Positions 11,650 through 24,000 of a stretch of 64,000 nucleotides of DNA are shown here, one piece after another. Source of the stretch: Odiellus spinosus. Lineage: Eukaryota > Arthropoda > Arachnida > Opiliones > Phalangiidae. Numbering within the stretch: the first letter of the stretch is position 1; each line of letters starts with the position of its first letter. A program made the position numbers and the translations under genes. The stretch spans positions 2,418,001 through 2,482,000 of the forward strand of contig OY987230.1 of NCBI GenBank assembly GCA_963920705.1, written 5' to 3'. The notes beneath the pieces are model-generated. The model made no database searches. It was not told the origin of the DNA and worked only from the letters and a program-made list of their open reading frames with translations.

Positions 11650-14328
11650 AGATTTTAAAAATTCGCTTTTTGATATTAGATGTTTTTTGAATTGTCCATA
11701 TTTTCCATGTTTTTCAACGGATTTTTGAAAACTCTTATTATTAAGACTGTCCATTAATTGCTCTTTCGAATGACTTTGTTTTTGTCTAAATTGCAAAATT
11801 GTGACAAATATAAAATTGGTTAAAATTAAGCAAAAACGCTTAAAAATCCAAGATTATTGGATTCAAATGGACACAAAACTTTTGATTTTTAAGCGATTAA
11901 GACAAAATTAAGACCACTCGAAAGAGCAAATATTGGTCTATCTGAAAATCAAGAGTTTTGGAAAATCCGTTGAAAAACATGGAAAATATGGACAATTCAA
12001 AAAACATCTAATATCAAAAAGCGAATTTTGAAAATCTGAAATTTGACTATTTTGATATTGTATGATTTCTTGAATTGGCCATATTTTTCTTGTTTTTCAA
12101 CGGATTTTTGAAAACTCTTATTATTTAGACTGTCCATTAATTGCTCTTTAGAATGACTTTGGTTTTGTCTAAATTGCAAAATTGTGACAAATATAAAATT
12201 GGTTAAAATTAAGCAAAAACGCTTAAAAATCCAAGATTATTGGATTCAAATGGACACAAAACTTTTGAATTTTAAGCGATTTAGACAAAATTAAGACCAC
12301 TCGAAAGACCAAATTTTGGTCTATCTAAAAAACAATAGTTTTGGAAAATCCGTTGAAAAACAAGAAAAATATGGCCAATTCAAGAAATCATACAATATCA
12401 AAATAGTCAAATTTCAGATTTTCAAAATTCGCTTTTTGATATTAGATGTTTTTTGAATTGTCCATATTTTCCATGTTTTTCAACGGATTTTTGAAAACTC
12501 TTATTATTTAAACTGTCCATTAATTGCTCTTTCGAATGACTTTGGTTTTGTCTAAATTGCAAAATTGTGACAAATATAAAATTGGTTAAAATTAAGCAAA
12601 AACGCATAAAAATCCAAGATTATTGGATTCAAATGGACACAAAACTTTTGATTTTTAAGCGATTTAGACAAAATTAAGACCACTCGAAAGACCAAATTTT
12701 GGTCTATCTAAAAAACAATAGTTTTGGAAAATCCGTTGAAAAACAAGAAACATATGGCCAATTCAAAAAACATCTAATATCAAAAAGCGAATTTTGAAAA
12801 TCTGAAATTTGACTATTTTGATATTCTATGATTTCTTGAATTGGCCATATTTTCCATGTTTTTCAACGGATTTTTGAAAACTCTTATTATTTAAACTGTC
12901 CATTAATTGCTCTTTCGAATGACTTTGGTTTTGTCTAAATTGCAAAATTGTGACAAATATAAAATTGGTTAAAATTAAGCAAAAACGCTTAAAAATCCAA
13001 GATTATTGGATTTAAATGGGCACAAAACTTTTGATTTTTAAGCGATTTAGACAAAATTAAGACCACTCGAAAGAGCAAATATTGATCTATCTAAAAAACA
13101 AGAGTTTTGGAAAATCAGTTGAAAAACATGGAAAATATGGACAATTCAAAAAACATCTAATATCAAAAAGCGAATTTTGAAAATCTGAAATTTGACTATT
13201 TTGATATTCTATGATTTCTTGAATTGGCCATATTTTTCTTGTTTTTCAACGGATTTTTGAAAACTCTTATTATTTAGACTGTCCATTAAATGCTCTTTCG
13301 AATGACTTTGGTTTTGTCTAAATTGCCAAAACGTGACAAATATAAAATTGGTTAAAATTAAGCAAATACGCTTAAAAATCCAAGATTATTGGATTCAAAT
13401 GGACACAAAACTTTTGAATTTTAAGCGATTTAGACAAAATTAAGACCACTCGAAAGACCAAATTTTGGTCTATCTAAAAAACAATAGTTTTGGAAAATCC
13501 GTTGAAAAACAAGAAAAATATGGCCAATTCTAGAAATCATACAATATCAAAATAGTCAAATTTCAGATTTTCAAAATTCGCTTTTTGATATTAGATGTTT
13601 TTTGAATTGTCCATATTTTCCATGTTTTTCAACGGATTTTTGAAAACTCTAATTATTTAAACTGTCCAATAATTGCTCTTTCGAATGACTTTGTTTTGTC
13701 TAAATTGCAAAATTGTGACAAATATAAAATTGGTTAAAATTAAGCAAAAATGCTTAAAAATCCAAGATTATTGGATTCAAATGGACACAAAACTTTTGAT
13801 TTTTAAGCGATTTAGACAAAATTAAGACCACTCGAAAGACCAAATTTTGGTCTATCTAAAAAACAAGAGTTTTGGAAAATCCGTTGAAAAACATGGAAAA
13901 TATGGACAATTCAAAAAACATCTAATATCAAAAAGCGAATTTTGAAAATCTGAAATTTGACTATTTTGATATTCTATGATTTCTTGAATTGGCCATATTT
14001 TTCTTGTTTTTCAACGGATTATTGAAAACTCTTATTATTTAGACTGTCCATTAATTGCTCTTTCGAATGACTTTGGTTTTGTCTAAATTGCCAAAACGTG
14101 ACAAATATAAAATTGGTTAAAATTAAGCAAAAACGCTTAAAAATCCAAGATTATTGGATTCAAATGGACACAAAACTTTTGAATTTTAAGCGATTTAGAC
14201 AAAATTAAGACCACTCGAAAGACCAAATTTTGGTCTATCTAAAAAACAATAGTTTTGGAAAATCCGTTGAAAAACAAGAAAAATATGGCCAATTCTAGAA
14301 ATCATACAATATCAAAATAGTCAAATTT
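11650..14328 (-). repeat. Run of seven - modules
   Basis: Seven modules in the - direction lie between the A-core-A junction near 11,650 and the B-core-B junction near 14,328, a span of about seven periods. The run is followed by a single + module at 14493 and then a second, longer - run. Part of it matches 16.1-18.2 kb at a distance of 3,829 bp. The core at 12,735-12,873 is a hybrid, with caag outside and catcta inside on the left. Confidence 0.83.
12735..12873. repeat. Hybrid core with inverted inner part
   Basis: In normal cores caag goes with gaaatcatag and catgg with aaaacatcta. Here the left side has caag outside with aaaacatcta inside, and the right side has the atcatag type inside with catgg outside, so the inner part is flipped relative to the outer. 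The switch falls in the shared stretch atatggccaattcaa. The same form recurs near 15,420, 16,570 and 22,700. The left half also has a private change (aagaaacatatgg). Confidence 0.82.
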
Positions 14329-14712
14329 CAGATTTTCAAAATTCGCTTTTTGATATTAGATGTTTTTTGAATTGTCCATATTTTCCATGTTTTTCAACGG
14401 ATTTTCCAAAACTCTTGATTTTCAGATAGACCAATATTTGCTCTTTCGAGTGGTCTTAATTTTGTCTAAATCGCTTAAAAATCAAAAGTTTTGTGTCCAT
14501 TTGAATCCAATAATCTTGGAGTTTTAAGCGTTTTTGCTTTATTTTAACCAATTTTATATTTGTCACAATTTTGCAATTTAGACAAAAACAAAGTCATTCG
14601 AAAGAGCAATTAATGGACAGTCTTAATAATAAGAGTTTTCAAAAATCCGTTGAAAAACATGGAAAATATGGACAATTCAAAAAACATCTAATATCAAAAA
14701 GCGAATTTTGAA

Positions 14713-17700
14713 AATCTGAAATTTGACTATTTTGATATTCTATGATTTCTTGAATTGGCCATATTTTTCTTGTTTTTCAACGGATTTTTGAAAACTCTTA
14801 TTATTTAGACTGTCCATTAATTGCTCTTTCGAATGACTTTGGTTTTGTCTAAATTGCCAAAACGTGACAAATATAAAATTGGTTAAAATTAAGCAAAAAC
14901 GCTTAAAAATCCAAGATTATTGGATTCAAATGGACACAAAACTTTTGAATTTTAAGCGATTTAGACAAAATTAAGACCACTCGAAAGACCAAATTTTGGT
15001 CTATCTAAAAAACAATAGTTTTGGAAAATCCGTTGAAAAACAAGAAAAATATGGCCAATTCAAGAAATCATACAATATCAAAATAGTCAAATTTCAGATT
15101 TTCAAAATTCGCTTTTTGATATTAGATGTTTTTTGAATTGTCCATATTTTCCATGTTTTTCAACGGATTTTTGAAAACTCTTATTATTTAAACTGTCCAT
15201 TAATTGCTCTTTCGAATGACTTTGGTTTTGTCTAAATTGCAAAATTGTGACAAATATAAAATTGGTTAAAATTAAGCAAAAACGCTTTAAAATCCAAGAT
15301 TATTGGATTCAAATGGACACAAAACTTTTGATTTTTAAGCGATTTAGACAAAATTAAGACCACTCGAAAGACCAAATTTTGGTCTATCTAAAAAACAATA
15401 GTTTTGGAAAATCCGTTGAAAAACAAGAAAAATATGGCCAATTCAAAAAACATCTAATATCAAAAAGCGAATTTTGAAAATCTGAAATTTGACTATTTTG
15501 ATATTCTATGATTTCTTGAATTGGCCATATTTTCCATGTTTTTCAACGGATTTTTGAAAACTCTTATTATTTAAACTGTCCATTAATTGCTCTTTCGAAT
15601 GACTTTGGTTTTGTCTAAATTGCAAAATTGTGACAAATATAAAATTGGTTAAAATTAAGCAAAAACGCTTAAAAATCCAAGATTATTGGATTTAAATGGG
15701 CACAAAACATTTGATTTTTAAGCGATTTAGACAAAATTAAGACCACTCGAAAGAGCAAATATTGATCTATCTAAAAAACAAGAGTTTTGGAAAATCAGTT
15801 GAAAAACATGGAAAATATGGACAATTCAAAAAACATCTAATATCAAAAAGCGAATTTTGAAAATCTGAAATTTGACTATTTTGATATTCTATGATTTCTT
15901 GAATTGGCCATATTTTTCTTGTTTTTCAACGGATTTTTGAAAACTCTTATTATTTAGACTGTCCATTAATTGCTCTTTCGAATGACTTTGGTTTTGTCTA
16001 AATTGCCAAAACGTGACAAATATAAAATTGGTTAAAATTAAGCAAAAACGCTTAAAAATCCAAGATTATTGGATTCAAATGGACACAAAACTTTTGAATT
16101 TTAAGCGATTTAGACAAAATTAAGACCACTCGAAAGACCAAATTTTGGTCTATCTAAAAAACAATAGTTTTGGAAAATCCGTTGAAAAACAAGAAAAATA
16201 TGGCCAATTCAAGAAATCATACAATATCAAAATAGTCAAATTTCAGATTTTCAAAATTCGCTTTTTGATATTAGATGTTTTTTGAATTGTCCATATTTTC
16301 CATGTTTTTCAACGGATTTTTGAAAACTCTTATTATTTAAACTGTCCATTAATTGCTCTTTCGAATGACTTTGGTTTTGTCTAAATTGCAAAATTGTGAC
16401 AAATATAAAATTGGTTAAAATTAAGCAAAAACGCTTTAAAATCCAAGATTATTGGATTCAAATGGACACAAAACTTTTGATTTTTAAGCGATTTAGACAA
16501 AATTAAGACCACTCGAAAGACCAAATTTTGGTCTATCTAAAAAACAATAGTTTTGGAAAATCCGTTGAAAAACAAGAAAAATATGGCCAATTCAAAAAAC
16601 ATCTAATATCAAAAAGCGAATTTTGAAAATCTGAAATTTGACTATTTTGATATTCTATGATTTCTTGAATTGGCCATATTTTCCATGTTTTTCAACGGAT
16701 TTTTGAAAACTCTTATTATTTAAACTGTCCATTAATTGCTCTTTCGAATGACTTTGGTTTTGTCTAAATTGCAAAATTGTGACAAATATAAAATTGGTTA
16801 AAATTAAGCAAAAACGCTTAAAAATCCAAGATTATTGGATTTAAATGGGCACAAAACATTTGATTTTTAAGCGATTTAGACAAAATTAAGACCACTCGAA
16901 AGAGCAAATATTGATCTATCTAAAAAACAAGAGTTTTGGAAAATCAGTTGAAAAACATGGAAAATATGGACAATTCAAAAAACATCTAATATCAAAAAGC
17001 GAATTTTGAAAATCTGAAATTTGACTATTTTGATATTCTATGATTTCTTGAATTGGCCATATTTTTCTTGTTTTTCAACGGATTTTTGAAAACTCTTATT
17101 ATTTAGACTGTCCATTAATTGCTCTTTCGAATGACTTTGGTTTTGTCTAAATTGCCAAAACGTGACAAATATAAAATTGGTTAAAATTAAGCAAAAACGC
17201 TTAAAAATCCAAGATTATTGGATTCAAATGGACACAAAACTTTTGAATTTTAAGCGATTTAGACAAAATTAAGACCACTCGAAAGACCAAATTTTGGTCT
17301 ATCTAAAAAACAATAGTTTTGGAAAATCCGTTGAAAAACAAGAAAAATATGGCCAATTCTAGAAATCATACAATATCAAAATAGTCAAATTTCAGATTTT
17401 CAAAATTCGCTTTTTGATATTAGATGTTTTTTGAATTGTCCATATTTTCCATGTTTTTCAACGGATTTTTGAAAACTCTTATTATTTAAACTGTCCAATA
17501 ATTGCTCTTTCAAATGACTTTGTTTTGTCTAAATTGCAAAATTGTGACAAATATAAAATTGGTTAAAATTAAGCAAAAACGCTTAAAAATCCAAGATTAT
17601 TGGATTCAAATGGACACAAAACTTTTGATTTTTAAGCGATTTAGACAAAATTAAGACCACTCGAAAGACCAAATTTTGGTTATCTAAAAAACAAGAGTTT

Positions 17701-18160
17701 TGGAAAATCCGTTGAAAAACATGGAAAATATGGACAATTCAAAAAACATCTAATATCAAAAAGCGAATTTTGAAAATCTGAAATTTGACTATTTTGATAT
17801 TCTATGATTTCTTGAATTGGCCATATTTTTCTTGTTTTTCAACGGATTATTGAAAACTCTTATTATTTAGACTGTCCATTAATTGCTCTTTCGAATGACT
17901 TTGGTTTTGTCTAAATTGCCAAAACGTGACAAATATAAAATTGGTTAAAATTAAGCAAAAACGCTTAAAAATCCAAGATTATTGGATTCAAATGGACACA
18001 AAACTTTTGAATTTTAAGCGATTTAGACAAAATTAAGACCACTCGAAAGACCAAATTTTGGTCTATCTAAAAAACAATAGTTTTGGAAAATCCGTTGAAA
18101 AACAAGAAAAATTTGGCCAATTCAAGAAATCATACAATATCAAAATAGTCAAATATCAGA
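14713..18160 (-). repeat. Longest run: nine - modules
   Basis: Nine consecutive - modules lie between junction centres near 14,713 and 18,160, about 3,447 bp or nine periods. This is the longest same-direction stretch in the window. It contains two tandem copies of a 1,149-bp three-unit block and part of a block also found near 12.2-14.7 kb, so it was probably built by successive direct duplications. Confidence 0.84.
14856..17350 (-). repeat. 1,149-bp trimer, two copies plus a partial third
   Basis: Markers recur every 1,149 bp: the g of attgccaaaacg at 14856, 16005 and 17154; aacgctttaa at 15281 and 16430; tttaaatggg with acaaaacattt at 15691 and 16840. The pattern stops near 17,350, where caattctagaaatc replaces caattcaagaaatc. 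All units are in the - direction. The acaaaacattt change is absent from the otherwise related unit at 13011, so it arose before the trimer duplication but after the older 3.8-kb event. Confidence 0.88.
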
Positions 18161-21100
18161 TTTTCAAAATTCGCTTTTTGATATTAGATGTTTTTTGAAT
18201 TGTCCATATTTTCCATGTTTTTCAACGGATTTTCCAAAACTCTTGATTTTCAGATAGACCAATATTTGCTCTTTCGAGTGGTCTTAATTTTGTCTAAATC
18301 GCTTAAAAATCAAAAGTTTTGTGTCCATTTGAATCCAATAATCTTGGAGTTTTAAGCGTTTTTGCTTTATTTTAACCAATTTTATATTTGTCACAATTTT
18401 GCAATTTAGACAAAAACAAAGTCATTCGAAAGAGCAATTAATGGACAGTCTTAATAATAAGAGTTTTCAAAAATCCGTTGAAAAACATGGAAAATATGGA
18501 CAATTCAAAAAACATCTAATATCAAAAAGCGAATTTTGAAAATCTGAAATTTGACTATTTTGATATTCTATGATTTCTAGAATTGTCCACATTTTTCTTG
18601 TTTTTCAACGGATTTTTGAAAACTCTTATTATTTAGACTGTCCATTAATTGCTCTTTCGAATGACTTTGGTTTTGTCTAAATTGCAAAATTGTGACAAAT
18701 ATAAAATTGGTTAAAATTAAGCAAAAACGCTTAAAAATCCAAGATGATTGGATTCAAATGGACACAAAACTTTTGAATTTTAAGCGATTTAGACAAAATT
18801 AAAACCACTCGAAAGAGCAAATATTGGTCTATCTAAAAAACAAGAGTTTTGGAAAATCCGTTGAAAAACATGGAAAATATGGACAATTCAAAAAACATCT
18901 AATATCAAAAAGCGAATTTTGAAAATCTGAAATTTGACTATTTTGATATTGTATGATTTCTTGAATTGGCCATATTTTTCTTGTTTTTCAACGGATTTTC
19001 CAAAACTATTGTTTTTTAGATAGACCAAAATTTGGTCTTTCGAGTGGTCTTAATTTTGTCTAAATCGCTTAAAATTCAAAAGTTTTGTGTCCATTTGAAT
19101 CCAATAATCTTGGATTTTTAAGCGTTTTTGCTTAATTTTAACCAATTTTATATTTGTCACAATTTTGCAATTTAGACAAAACCAAAGTCATTCTAAAGAG
19201 CAATTAATGGACAGTCTAAATAATAAGAGTTTTCAAAAATCCGTTGAAAAACAAGAAAAATATGGCCAATTCAAGAAATCATAGAATATCAAAATAGTCA
19301 AATTTCAGATTTTCAAAATTCGCTTTTTGATATTAGATGTTTTTTGAATTGTCCATTTTTTCCATGTTTTTCAACGGATTTTTGAAAACTCTTATTATTT
19401 AAACTGTCCATTAATTGCTCTTTCGAATGACTTTGGTTTTGTCTAAATTGCAAAATTGTGACAAATATAAAATTGGTTAAAATAAAGCAAAAACGCTTAA
19501 AAATCCAAGATTATTGGATTCAAATGGACACAAAACTTTTGATTTTTAAGCGATTTAGACAAAATTAAGACCACTCGAAAGAGCAAATATTGGTCTATCT
19601 GAAAATCAAGAGTTTTGGAAAATCCGTTGAAAAACATGGAAAATATGGACAATTCAAAAAACATCTAATATCAAAAAGCGAGTTTTGAAAATCTGAAATT
19701 TGACTATTTTGATATTCTATGATTTCTTGAATTGGCCATATTTTTCTTGTTTTTCAACGGATTTTCCAAAACTATTGTTTTTTAGATAGACCAAAATTTG
19801 GTCTTTCGAGTGGTCTTAATTTTGTCTAAATCGCTTAAAATTCAAAAGTTTTGTGTCCATTTGAATCCAATAATCTTGGATTTTTAAGCGTTTTTGCTTA
19901 ATTTTAAACAATTTTATATTTGTCACAATTTTGCAATTTAGACAAAACCAAAGTCATTCGAAAGAGCAATTAATGGACAGTCTAAATAATAAGAGTTTTC
20001 AAAAATCCGTTGAAAAACAAGAAAAATATGGCCAATTCAAGAAATCATAGAATATCAAAATAGTCAAATTTCAGATTTTCAAAATTCGCTTTTTGATATT
20101 AGATGTTTTTTGAATTGTCCATATTTTCCATGTTTTTCAACGGATTTTTGAAAACTCTTATTATTTAAACTGTCCAATAATTGCTCTTTCGAATGACTTT
20201 GGTTTTGTCTAAATTGCAAAATTGTGACAAATATAAAATTGGTTAAAATTAAGCAAAAACGCTTAAAAATCCAAGATTATCGGATTCAAATGGACACAAA
20301 ACTTTTGATTTTTAAGCGATTTAGACAAAATTAAGACCACTCGAAAGACCAAATTTTGGTCTATCTAAAAAACAAGAGTTTTGGAAAATCCGTTGAAAAA
20401 CATGGAAAATATGGACAATTCAAAAAACATCTAATATCAAAAAGCGAATTTTGAAAATCTGAAATTTGACTATTTTGATATTCTATGATTTTTTGAATTG
20501 GCCATATTTTTCTTGTTTTTCAACGGATTTTTGAAAACACTTATTATTTAGACTGTCCATTAATTGCTCTTTCGAATGACTTTGGTTTTTTCTAAATTGC
20601 AAAATTGTGACAAATATAAAATTGGTTAAAATTAAGCAAAAACGCTTAAAAATCCAAGATTATTGGATTCAAATGGACACAAAACTTTTGATTTTTAAGC
20701 GATTTAGACAAAATTAAGACCACTCGAAAGAGCAAATATTGGTCTATCTGAAAATCAAGAGTTTTGGAAAATCCGTTGAAAAACATGGAAAATATGGACA
20801 ATTCAAAAAACATCTAATATCAAAAAGCGAATTTTAAAAATCTGAAATTTGACTATTTTGATATTCTATGATTTCTTGAATTGGCCATATTTTTCTTGTT
20901 TTTCAACGGATTTTTGAAAACTCTTATTATTTAGACTGTCCATTAATTGCTCTTTAGAATGACTTTGGTTTTGTCTAAATTGCAAAATTGTGACAAATAT
21001 AAAATTGGTTAAAATTAAGCAAAAACGCTTAAAAATCCAAGATTATTGGATTCAAATGGACACAAAACTTTTGAATTTTAAGCGATTTAGACAAAATTAA

Positions 21101-24000
21101 GACCACTCGAAAGACCAAATTTTGGTCTATCTAAAAAACAATAGTTTTGGAAAATCCGTTGAAAAACAAGAAAAATATGGCCAATTCAAGAAATCATACA
21201 ATATCAAAATAGTCAAATTTCAGATTTTCAAAATTCGCTTTTTGATATTAGATGTTTTTTGAATTGTCCATATTTTCCATGTTTTTCAACCGATTTTCCA
21301 AAACTATTGTTTTCTAGATAGACCAATATTTGCTCTTTCGAGTGGTCTTAATTTTGTCTAAATCGCTTAAAATTCAAAAGTTTTGTTTCCATTTGAATCC
21401 AATAATCTTGGATTTTTAAGCGTTTTTGCTTAATTTTAACCAATTTTATATTTGTCACAATTTTGCAATTTAGACAAAACCAAAGTCATTCGAAAGAGCA
21501 ATTAATGGACAGTCTAAATAATAAGAGTTTTCAAAAATCCGTTGAAAAACAAGAAAAATGTGGACAATTCAAGAAATCATAGAATATCAAAATAGTCAAA
21601 TTTCAGATTTTCAAAATTCGCTTTTTGATATTAGATGTTTTTTGAATTGGCCATATTTTTCTTGTTTTTCAACGGATTTTTGAAAACTCTTATTATTAAG
21701 ACTGTCCATTAATTGCTCTTTCGAATGACTTTGTTTTTGTCTAAATTGCAAAATTGTGACAAATATAAAATTGGTTAAAATTAAGCAAAAACGCTTAAAA
21801 ATCCAAGATTATTGGATTCAAATGGACACAAAACTTTTGATTTTTAAGCGATTTAGACAAAATTAAGACCACTCGAAAGAGCAAATATTGGTCTATCTAA
21901 AAAACAAGAGTTTTGGAAAATCCGTTGAAAAACATGGGAAATATGGACAATTCAAAAAACATCTAATATCAAAAAGCGAATTTTGAAAATCTGAAATTTG
22001 ACTATTTTATGATATTCTATGATTTCTTGAATTGGCCATATTTTTCTTGTTTTTCAACGGATTTTTGAAAACTCTTATTATTTAGACTGTCCATTAATTG
22101 CTCTTTCGATTGACTTTGGTTTTGTCTAATTTGCCAAAACGTGACAAATATAAATTTGGTTAAAATTAAGCAAAAACGCTTAAAAATCCAAGATTATTGG
22201 ATTCAAATGGACACAAAACTTTTAAATTTTAAGCGATTTAGACAAAATTAAGACCACTCGAAAGACCAAATTTTGGTCTATCTAAAAAACTATAGTTTTG
22301 GAAAATCCGTTGAAAAACAAGAAAAATATGGCCAATTCAAGAAATCATACAATATCAAAATAGTCAAATTTCAGATTTTCAAAATTCGCTTTTTGATATT
22401 AGATGTTTTTTGAATTGTCCATATTTTCCATGTTTTTCAACGGATTTTTGAAAACTCTTATTATTTAAACTGTCCATTAATTGCTCTTTCGAATGACTTT
22501 GGTTTTGTCTAAATTGCAAAATTGTGACAAATATAAAATTGGTTAAAATTAAGCAAAAACGCTTAAAAATCCAAGATTATTGGATTCAAATGGACACAAA
22601 ACTTTTGATTTTTAAGCGATTTAGACAAAATTAAGACCACTCGAAAGACCAAATTTTGGTCTATCTAAAAAACAATAGTTTTGGAAAATCCGTTGAAAAA
22701 CAAGAAAAATATGGCCAATTCAAAAAACATCTAATATCAAAAAGCGAATTTTGAAAATCTGAAATTTGACTATTTTGATATTCTATGATTTCTTGAATTG
22801 GCCATATTTTCCATGTTTTTCAACGGATTTTTGAAAACTCTTATTATTTAAACTATCCATTAATTGCTCTTTCGAATGACTTTGGTTTTGTCTAAATTGC
22901 AAAATTGTGACAAATATAAAATTGGTTAAAATTAAGCAAAAACGCTTAAAAATCCAAGATTATTGGATTCAAATGGACACAAAACTTTTGATTTTTAAGC
23001 GATTTAGCCAAAATTAAGACCACTCGAAAGAGCAAATATTGATCTATCTAAAAACAAGAGTTTTGGAAAATCAGTTGAAAAACATGGAAAATATGGACAA
23101 TTCAAAAAACATCTAATATCAAAAAGCGAATTTTGAAAATCTGAAATTTGACTATTTTGATATTCTATGATTTCTTGAATTGGCCATATTTTTCTTGTTT
23201 TTCAACGGATTTTTGAAAACTCTTATTATTTAGACTGTCCATTAATTGCTCTTTCGAATGACTTTGGTTTTGTCTAAATTGCCAAAACGTGACAAATATA
23301 AAATTGGTTAAAATTAAGCAAAAACGCTTAAAAATCCAAGATTATTGGATTCAAATGGACACAAAACTCTTGAATTTTAAGCGATTTAGACAAAATTAAG
23401 ACCACTCGAAAGACCAAATTTTGGTCTATCTAAAAAACAATAGTTTTGGAAAATCCGTTGAAAAACAAGAAAAATATGGCCAATTCTACAAATCATACAA
23501 TATCAAAATAGTCAAATTTCAGATTTTCAAAATTCGCTTTTTGATATTAGATGTTTTTTGAATTGTCCATATTTTCCATGTTTTTCAACGGATTTTCCAA
23601 AACTCTTGATTTTCAGATAGACCAATATTTGCTCTTTCGAGTGGTCTTAATTTTGTCTAAATCGCTTAAAAATCAAAAGTTTTGTGTCCATTTGAATCCA
23701 ATAATCTTGGATTTTTAAGCGTTTTTGCTTTATTTTAACCAATTTTATATTTGTCACAATTTTGCAATTTAGACAAAAACAAAGTCATTCGAAAGAGCAA
23801 TTAATGGACAGTCTTAATAATAAGAGTTTTCAAAAATCCGTTGAAAAACATGGAAAATATGGACAATTCAAAAAACATCTAATATCAAAAAGCGAATTTT
23901 GAAAATCTGAAATTTGACTATTTTGATATTCTATGATTTCTTGAATTGGCCATATTTTTCTTGTTTTTCAACGGATTTTTGAAAACTCTTATTATTTAGA
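16001..24000. repeat. Orientation map, 16-24 kb (mostly -)
   Basis: Landmarks: - 16071, 16452, 16836, 17220, 17602, 17984; + 18321; - 18749; + 19087; - 19515; + 19852; - 20281, 20666, 21048; + 21387; - 21812, 22198, 22581, 22966, 23347; + 23687. That is 5 + and 16 -. A 3-base insertion variant (ttttatgatattc, near 22007) and a c-to-t-like change in the spacer at 21387 (gttttgtttcc) are local oddities. No other sequence class is present. Confidence 0.88.

Larger units (their letters stand above)
8001..16000. repeat. Orientation map, 8-16 kb (mostly -)
   Basis: Landmarks: - 8412, 8797; + 9141; - 9561; + 9900; - 10328; + 10661, 11048, 11429; - 11858, 12241, 12625, 13008, 13391, 13774, 14157; + 14493; - 14921, 15304, 15688. 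That is 6 + and 14 -. Between 8.4 and 10.7 kb direction changes almost every unit, while from 11.9 kb it settles into long - runs. No non-satellite sequence was seen. Confidence 0.88.
12240..18563. repeat. 3,829-bp spaced duplication (ten units)
   Basis: About 2.5 kb near 12.24-14.73 kb matches about 16.07-18.56 kb. Shared rare variants: tttaaatggg at 13011 and 16840, gtccaataattg at 13664 and 17493 (both 3,829 bp apart), then aacggattattg at 14013 and 17841 and cttggagtttt at 14515 and 18343 (3,828 bp apart). The one-base change in spacing is explained by a lost c near 17,680 (ttggttatc for ttggtctatc). Ten periods give 3,830. Confidence 0.85.
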
